Below, in pieces: positions 56,816 to 64,000 of a stretch of 64,000 nucleotides of DNA. The notes beneath the pieces were generated by a model that saw only the letters and a list, made by a program, of their open reading frames with translations, was not told where the DNA came from and did no database searches. Source of the DNA: Amoeboaphelidium protococcarum (taxonomy: Eukaryota; Aphelidiomycota; Aphelidea); assembly GCA_023515745.1 (NCBI GenBank), contig JALECJ010000256.1, positions 930,001-994,000 of the forward strand. Direction: 5' to 3'. Both the position numbers and the translations under genes were made by a program. Numbering within the stretch: the stretch's first letter is position 1; every line of letters starts with the position of its first letter.

Positions 56816-58957
56816 ATGATTATATCCAAAAAATGTCTAAGTGTTGCTAGTTTGTTGTGCATTGTGTCCGTGTTATATGTTGAAGCATTGCCTATTAATG
56901 TTGCTCTCATTCGACTATTCAAGCGTGATCCTGCAGGTAGATCTTAGTCTAGTAGCGGTGGCAGAGCGAAAGCTGCTACTCCTAAGGCTGCAACTCCGAA
57001 ACAAGCTGGTCCAAAGGCCGTTCCTCCTAAAGCTGCTACTCCTAAAGCGGTCGATACAAAGGTTACTACACCCAAGGCTGCAACGCCAAATCCCGTAAAG
57101 CCGAAACCTTAAGTAGCTCCAACTCAATCAGTTAAAGGAGTCTAAGAGCCTAAAGCTGCAGCTGCAGCTCAACCTTAGAAGCCTGGGGGTACAACTGGCG
57201 GTGTTGTTAATGCTCAACCTCAGAATGCTGCGAGCATGGTCGGTCCGACAGCTATAGGTGCTGGCGCTGCTCCTATTCAGGGTTAATAAGGTGTTGCAAC
57301 TACCAATACCGGCGCATAGTTATAACTGCTTTAATAAGTCTCGTCTGAATAACGCGCTGCACTACAGAATGAGTTGCGTACTGCCCAAGTCCAAGCACAG
57401 TCACCTTATCAGTATCAGGTTGCCCAGCCTGCTCAGGGACCTACTTACGATGCTGCTATGGGCATGCCGGATTAAGCTCTTGCTCAGAATCCTTAAGAAT
57501 TACAGGGACAGCCCATCCCGGTCTAAAACTTTGTCGGAGTTGTTGGAGAGCCTGCTTCCCCTCAAATTTCAGCGATGGACAACTAGCCAGCTCCCATGGT
57601 TGTTGATTTTCCTTTCCTCGACGGTGGTTCCGAGTTTAATAATTTAGTTGGTGGGGCTGATCCATAGCCGCAAAGCGTAACTCCGCAAGCTCCAACTGAT
57701 CAATAGTAATTGCCTGCACCGCAGCCCCCTGCTCCTTCTACGCCAGAATAGCCAGTTCAATAACCTGCGCTGCCATTGACTGACGGACAATCTCAAGGTA
57801 CTTTGGGTGCGAGTCAAGACCAAGCTTAGTAGCCTTCTGCTGCTTCGTCTGATCCTGAAGCATTGACTATTGATTAACAGAAGCTACAATAGTAGTAGGA
57901 GTAGTAGTTGTAAGGAGTTTAACAAGAAATGTAGCCATTGCCATCAAGTGATCCTTCTCCTGGTTCTCCGGAAGCTCAGCTTATGCAGAGTGTGCGAGAT
58001 GGTGAGTAAGGCTTCGAATTTGATCCTGACACTAAGTAATGGACTGATCCTGCTTCTGGCCAAAAATTTTAAGAAGCTAACAATCAGCTCACTCCTATAC
58101 CTCCTTCTGGAAATTCTCCGGCTAAGCCTGATGTCGGCGGGCAGAATCCGCCCACTTCAGGTCTACCAAATTCATAGCAGCCTGCCACTGACTCAGCTGG
58201 ACAGCCACAAACGCCTGCTACTCCTTCTGGTACACCTCCTAATACTCCACCTGGTACTTCAGAGCCTGGCACTTCTGCTGCTTTCAAGGCTCCTCCTGCT
58301 CCTCCTGGTGCGTATCGCGTCTAGGCTCCTGGATCAACCTAGTCGGCAAGTTAAGCTGGTACAGGTGGTGCTATGCCTATGCCCAATTCCAATGCAGTTA
58401 AAACGGCAGCTTAAAAGGGCGTGTAGTCCGAAATTTAAGATCCTCAGTAAGCATAAGATGCCATGGCGTTATATCTGGGGGCCGTTGGAACCGAAACTAG
58501 CGGTGGTCAGAACATGCCTAATGATGCTGATTAAGCAGCTCGTGGTAAGCTGGGCAATGATATGGAAGAGATAGGTCCTGCTAGGATTGGTCGCGGCCTT
58601 TGGAAGAGAATGGGTTATTCTGAAGAGGAGATTCAAAGAATTAAGGCCGATGGTAATGGAGCTTATGCCAATGAACAATCTGCAAGAGTTTTCGCCAAGG
58701 GACCTCAAGAGCTAGGTGGCATGAGAAACTTTATGGCCTACTAACGTGGTGGCGTTACGATGTACAATTAGGTAACTGATTACCGTGACGCTGCTCCTGG
58801 TACTGAAAGGAAGCCATTGTCTGCTGAAGACGAAGGTCATCTGAACGCTCTGACACAAAATTATTAACAGACTTAGTAAGAGGCTCTAGACGGTGGTTTG
58901 ACCGACGTTAATAACAACCAAGTTCCATATCTGCAAAGAGCTGCAGAGGAAATATGA
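56816..58957 (+). CDS. Secreted Pro/Gly/Gln-rich repeat protein, paralogue 3
   Basis: The 713-residue frame is the most divergent member. It keeps the signal peptide (CLSVASLLCIVSVLYVEA), the dibasic site LFKRDPAG, an Ala/Lys/Pro/Thr region (PKAATPKA units), a long Gln-rich linker, one WTDP module (from residue 390) and the C-terminal domain ([43 protein letters not shown]). The PPGT tract is almost absent, so the repeats are the variable part and the two ends are the conserved part. The family is unrecognised; secretion is predicted from sequence only. Confidence 0.83.
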
Positions 58958-59136
58958 TTTTTGAATTCAAGATTAAGTCCATCTCATCCGGTGCTTCGTC
59001 GTTTTTTAATACTGTACCTTCATAGAGACTTGCACAATTATTGACTTTTTCAACTATTAAAGCCCATTTCTCGTCACGCCTAAAATAAGAAAAAAGCAGA
59101 TATACTATACAGGCGATATTTATCATGAACAGATCG

Positions 59137-59964
59137 TCATTATTGCAATGAAGCACCTAAATCTTCGCGACAAATGCAACACTGCCGATTCTACTTGAGC
59201 CAGATTTTGATACAATCCTTGTGGAAAGCGTGTAGGCAGGATGGGAGAATCATCAACTAATCTCCCAGTTCATATTTGCTCATACAAATTGAACACTCTT
59301 TATGCTCTAGACTATTCGTATATGAAATGACCGGTATTAGATCAACTTCGTGCTCAGTCAATCCTCGCTAAACATTACCAATCTACTGGCCAAGTTCCAA
59401 AAGATCTTCATACGATTCAGCAGGTTCATTATTATTATACGTACCAAAAGCTGCACTTAATAAATTAACATCATCCAAAAGCATCTAGGATAGAAGCCTA
59501 AGCTCCATTGACTCTTCATATAGACGATCAATGGATGGTGTCACCAAACTTTAAGTACCGCGATTTCGACGGTGACTGTGATCGTGCCTGTTTCGCCAAC
59601 GCTGTAACAATCCGTGCCTTCGACGTGGAGACGGCGTGAGGTTCCTTTAATAATACTCGCTGTCCAAATCTCCAAAGTGAAATAGGCTATTCATAGGATC
59701 CTGATAAGTATTTGGCATAAGCGATAGCTCAGGAGCATCGAACAATCTCTGCTGCTACTACTCTGACTATTCCTGTAACATCTACTCTTGTAACGCCATA
59801 GCCAACTCATAATCTTCGTCCATTCTCCTCTACTTGGCTCTATCGCCGCTGATATTCTCCGCCTAATTCTGAGTTTCACTCACAATGATGATATCAGAAT
59901 CGGCAGTGTCCTATGTTAAATCGACCACGTCATCGCCGTTATTTTACCATCTTCGCTTCTTCAT
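59137..59964 (-). CDS. RING-H2 ubiquitin ligase with SUMO-interaction-like motifs
   Basis: The 275-residue frame ends in a RING-H2 domain (about residues 226-268): CSICMSKYELGDQLMILPSC, then HAFHKDC and CCICRED. The N-terminus carries two hydrophobic-acidic motifs, VVDLT and DSDIIIVSE, that match SUMO-interaction motifs, followed by DEDYELAMALQEQM, which resembles a ubiquitin-interacting motif. This combination recalls SUMO-targeted ubiquitin ligases (RNF4, Slx8, Arkadia). The middle is Arg/His-rich (RRRHGLLQRWRNRHDHSHRR) and may be nuclear or DNA-binding. The RING is certain; the SUMO link is inference. Confidence 0.85.
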
Positions 59965-60209
59965 CGGCTTATTATAATGGAAGCAAGCGTCTCGCTTGTT
60001 TTTAACTCACTGATTGAATGAAAAGAATGAATGAAAGAAACTGCTAAGGGCGGTTCGTTTGACTTCTGACACGATTGAATAACATAATATATGCGCTAGA
60101 ATAATAATGATGCATGCAGATTTTGCTCATCTGTGTAACTAGAAAGACTTTGACTTCATGGTCATAAAAGATATTTGAGCAGACAACATAATCTATATCT
60201 ACAATATCA
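59965..60209. other. Intergenic spacer
   Basis: 245 bp between the start of the RING gene and the end of the ABC transporter gene, both on the minus strand. No gene seen. An inverted repeat AAGCGTCTCGCTT lies at 59985-59997. Confidence 0.4.
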
Positions 60210-63200
60210 TCATACGTTGATCATCTAACTGTAGAGACCGCCAAGTTCAAGCAACTACTCGTCGGTACCTTTCTCCTCAACTTTGCCATCTTTCATGACG
60301 AATATGACATCAGACTACCGGATAGTCTTCAAACGATGAGCAATGGTGATCACTGTGCATTGACGCATCTGGCTGATGTAATTGAGAATCTTGATTTCAT
60401 TTTCCGCATCCAGAGCAGAGGTGAACTCATCAAGTAGGAGTATTCGCGGTTTCCGCAACAGAGCTCGCGCTATACAGATACGTTACCTTTCACCGCCGCT
60501 TATCTGAATACCTTTATCACCCAGTACAGTGTCATACTTGAGAGGGAGTGACTGGATAAAATCAAAGATGGCAGCATTTTTACAAGCTTCATCAATGTCC
60601 AAGTCCGGCGGTAGATCAGGGAGTCCATAGATAATATTTTCGCGGATAGATCTATTAAACAGTGTAGGTTATTGAGGGACTATGGCAATATACTTCCGCA
60701 GATGAGATGCTTCAATCTTTTTAATATTGACATCCTCGATATAAATTGAGCCTTTAGATGGCCGGTAGAACTTTTCCAGCAATACAAAGATGGTCGACTT
60801 CCCGGAGCCTGTTGTACCTACAATGCCAACATGCTAACCAGAGCGTATGGACATGCTAAGCTCATCAAGTATTTGGGCATCTTTTCGCTACGGATAATGA
60901 AATGACACGTCCCGGATCGAAATGTTACCTTGGATATCCACTTGATGCATCTACTCCTCTGCAATCTGGATATCTAATGCTCCTTTACGACCTTCAATGA
61001 TTTTCAAGAGATTTCTAGAGCCAATCGTAGCAGATGATAGTTATGACGGAACACTGGCGCATCCACTCAGAGCGGAAGCACAGAATACTATAGAACTAAA
61101 CACCAACAAGACTTGATTGAATGTATAGCCTTCATCAACAAGGAATCGAGAACCTGCGTATATTATAGTAGCCTCGCATAAAAATATCAACACATCAAAG
61201 AGTCCATTGCCAAGAGACTGAGCCAGAGTCATTATATGTGAATTTTTTATACTTAATTCCAGATTCAAACGAAATTTATTAACCATCTTATTCTACAAAT
61301 TATAAGCACTAATTGTGCGAATTCCATCGACACAATCTTTGGCGAGACTTTCTATGCGCTCATGATCAGCAATCACTTTGCTCTCAGCCCTGTCGATAGC
61401 CCATCCCTGCAAACGAAGAGATAAGAATAATATAGGGAAAATGGCCAGCACTATTAGCGTCAACTTCCAACCAGCATACAAAGCCAGACCGAGACCGCCC
61501 AAAGATGTGGCCAGCGCCTCAAATATATTAGGAACGACATCGAATACAAAGTAATTGAGAGTCTGCGTATCATCATTTACTCTGGTTGACAGCACAGCGG
61601 CATTGTTCTCGGGTCGATCAAACCATGGAATATCTTTTTACATTATGGATTAGAAGGTGAGTAACCGAGCTTGATGACAAATCTAAGCGCTCAATCTTCC
61701 GGTTAGTCCAGTCTTAAGCCCAGCTAAAGTTGCACGCACAACAGCAAAGATAATGTAACCCAGTACCGCAAAGATAATTTAATTACGAATATCATCTGGA
61801 TTTCCTAAAGAGTACGCGGTAAGAACAGTGGCTAGTAAATATGAATAAACTGGATTCATGACTCCATTAAATAGGGCAATGTTCAGTATAATGCCAAAGA
61901 AAAATCTGCTGTACTTCAATTTTGCCAATATGTGAGTGTATGGAGCATTCTTCGCCGTGACCAACAATGACTTTATGCTTTCAGCAACAGACACTCGACC
62001 GGTAGCGTGTGATCTCATCGAAATAGCATCTGATTGTTTCTTTGCCACTTCACCGCCATCATCTTACATCACATCAACTTCCTAGCCTTGACTTTCGATG
62101 AGCTATCGGTACTTTCCACCTAGTTAGATTAATTCTTCGTGCGAGCCTTATTCGACGACCTTACCATTATCCATAACACAAATCTAATCAGCATCTTGAA
62201 TAGTCTTTAATCTATGAGCAATGACCACAACGCTGATATCGGGAAAGTTATCAGAAAGTTCTTGGTACAATCTCTACTCAGATATAACATCTAAATAACT
62301 AGTTCCCTCATCAAGAATCAGAATTTGAGGTTTTCGCAAGAGAGCCCTGGCCAAAACAATCCTCTATCTCTGTCCACCAGAGAGCTGACTACCTGACACT
62401 CCAACTTTAGTGTCATACTTATTAGGAAGTGACTCAATTACACTATGAATCTAGGTGATTTTACACGCCTCAATAACTTCCTCGCGACTGAGTGTTGCAT
62501 CAACATTTCCCAATAGCAAATTGTCATATATGGACAGATCGAAAAGAAATGGCTCCTGACTAACAAGAGCTACCTATGACCTCAGCCAATTTATATCAAA
62601 ACTTTAGATCAAAGTTCCATCTAGTAGAATTGAGCCATCCTGAACTTGATAAAATCGCATCAACAAACCCACTATACTACTTTTACCGCTTCCACTAGCA
62701 CCAACTATGGCGGTGAACTTACCCATTGATATACTCAGATTAAATCTGTCAAATATTGGCATCTCAGGTCGAGCAGGATACGCAAAAGAGACATTTCTGA
62801 ATTCAATCTAATCTTGGAATATCACGTCACGCTTTAAAGGATTGCGTGAATTCTAGTTCTACTTCTATACCGAGTTCATGTGTATAATTTCAAATAGATC
62901 TTCTGCTGAGGCAAATGCTAGAAACATATTGTTGAGACTAGTCATAAAAACAGTCAAATTATGGAATGTCACCACCACCAACATGAATATCTGCACTACA
63001 TTTCCGCCGGTAATCTCACCAGAAGATACTAGAATACCCCCGTACCAGTACACGAGAGCATAAGAACTAAGCAAGAACACGAAGAACGCCACGTTGTACA
63101 TAGCCCACAAATTGTAATACGCAATCGCTCTCTGTAATCTCTGCTCTGATAATTTGCCAAATTATGTCAGCTCCTCACGACTACCATTGAAAGCAAATAC

Positions 63201-64000
63201 AATTCGAATAGCCTCGAATATTTCCAATGTAAACTTGGCCATAGTGGATCGCGCCTTCTTCTACTATATAGCTCTCTGTTGCATAAGTTTTCTAAAATAC
63301 ACCACAATCAGGATGACAATAACTGTGGATGAAAAGAATACAGCTGCCAACTTTGGACTTAGCACCAGACCAACTACAAGTGCACATAGATCAGTGGCAA
63401 TACTCTTTATCGCTTTAGGTGCATTCATCTAAATTGCCTATCTGACAACTTTGGCCTCAGATATCAAATCTGCATAATTTCTAGACTTCTTCGCTTTGCC
63501 CCTTCCTACTGAACTCTTTGTACCATCATCTCCCACTTATTCATCTTCAGTATCATCAAAAAGACTTATGTCTTGTAACAGGAGCGACTCAAAAAAGTTA
63601 GTCACCAGACGATGGTATTGCCTGAATCCAGTCCATGACCAAAAGTAATTGCTCAAAAAGCTCAATACAAAGGCACCGCACGCGATAATTACAAAGTAAA
63701 TCACGTACATTGTGGTATTATCAAGAAATTGCTACTAGCTGATCTTTCCATTCCGAAAGTCGCCAAAGTTGTCAAATATGAATCCGTATAGAAACGGGAC
63801 CAAAGTGGCAGCACATCCATAGAGGAGAGAGAAAACTGCACCCATGGCCATCAGAATTTTATCAAATCTTTCAGACATCCAGAGAAGCTATTTAATTACA
63901 TTCTACTAATTTCCACTTTTTATATTACTATCAGGGCCACCATCAACATGTGCTACTGCCGGATCAATATTATAACCATCAGGAGATTGCGGACTCCTTG
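60210..64000 (-). CDS. Full ABC exporter, ABCB/P-glycoprotein type (N-terminus outside the window)
   Basis: A single frame without TGA covers about 1263 residues and continues past the right edge. It has the order TMD1 (63850-62870), NBD1, TMD2 (about 61930-61030), NBD2. NBD1 has Walker [19 protein letters not shown] and [11 protein letters not shown]2 has Walker [10 protein letters not shown], a signature ISGGERQRI (Glu in place of Gln) and [11 protein letters not shown]. Both NBDs keep the catalytic Glu. Both halves end in the expected IAHRLKTI segment. Such ABCB exporters move lipids, drugs or peptides in plasma or vacuolar membranes. It has no intron in the visible part. The substrate is unknown. 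Confidence 0.95.

Noticed and set aside
1-64000. Massive pseudogenisation (genes full of TAA/TAG)
   Set aside because: TAA/TAG fall at glutamine positions, TGA is absent within nearly all genes and occurs at the expected ends, so a changed code explains the pattern better.
1-64000. CRISPR arrays, bacterial operons, rRNA genes
   Set aside because: No spaced direct repeats, no Shine-Dalgarno/operon layout, and spliceosomal introns with eukaryotic genes throughout; no rRNA sequence was recognised.

Overview
This is a compact nuclear segment from a eukaryote with a non-standard genetic code. About thirty genes become intact only if TAA and TAG are read as glutamine and TGA is the only stop. In-frame TAA/TAG fall at positions where glutamine is the family residue: the QxxRW motif of a GT2 synthase, both PQ motifs of a PQ-loop transporter, and dozens of sites in 5-oxoprolinase. 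Ordinary ORF calling therefore breaks nearly every gene here. Genes are dense, intron-poor (introns about 40-70 bp, GTAAG/GTATG...TAG) and often head-to-head. Mitochondrial genes (COX5B, CHCHD5-type) imply an aerobic mitochondrion. Gene content (NADPH oxidase, EDEM, HIRA, FHIT, GRP94 with HDEL, a MOCS1A/MOCS1B locus) would fit a fungus-related or other opisthokont-like protist. The plant/alga-like GT2 synthase and an RlmN methyltransferase are unusual for that group, so the lineage is left open; ciliates share the code but are not favoured.

Layout: 1-2.5 kb, an unresolved minus-strand gene; 2.6-6.4 kb 5-oxoprolinase; 6.6-10.8 kb RlmN-type methyltransferase, PQ-loop transporter and O-acetylserine-type cysteine synthase; 10.9-13.4 kb GRP94; 13.9-21.2 kb an F-box-like protein, ATG2 and ornithine aminotransferase; 21.4-24.1 kb a GT34-like/GT2 fusion; 24.6-28.2 kb an EDEM gene split by a Helitron-like element; 28.4-34.9 kb an unknown protein, CHCHD5, COX5B, an At4g15545-like coiled coil, AIP1/WDR1 and another unknown; 35-37.4 kb mostly unassigned; 37.4-43.6 kb a C2H2 protein, a small basic protein, DPH1, MOCS1, a mitochondrial membrane protein and FHIT; 44-48.9 kb HIRA and NADPH oxidase; 49.6-59 kb a tandem array of three secreted Pro/Gly/Gln-rich paralogues; 59.1-64 kb a RING ligase with SUMO-interaction-like motifs and a full ABCB transporter that runs off the window.

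Two parts look most novel. One is the single-polypeptide glycosyltransferase fusion, whose predicted topology would let one domain extrude a glycan and the other decorate it in the Golgi lumen. The other is the three-gene secreted family: signal peptide, short propeptide ending in Lys-Arg, PG/PQ repeats, a conserved WTDP module and a conserved C-terminal domain, with a conserved short upstream reading frame before each copy. Two in-frame TGA codons are also notable: one just after the Gly-Gly end of MOCS1A, and one inside the catalytic motif of RlmN.
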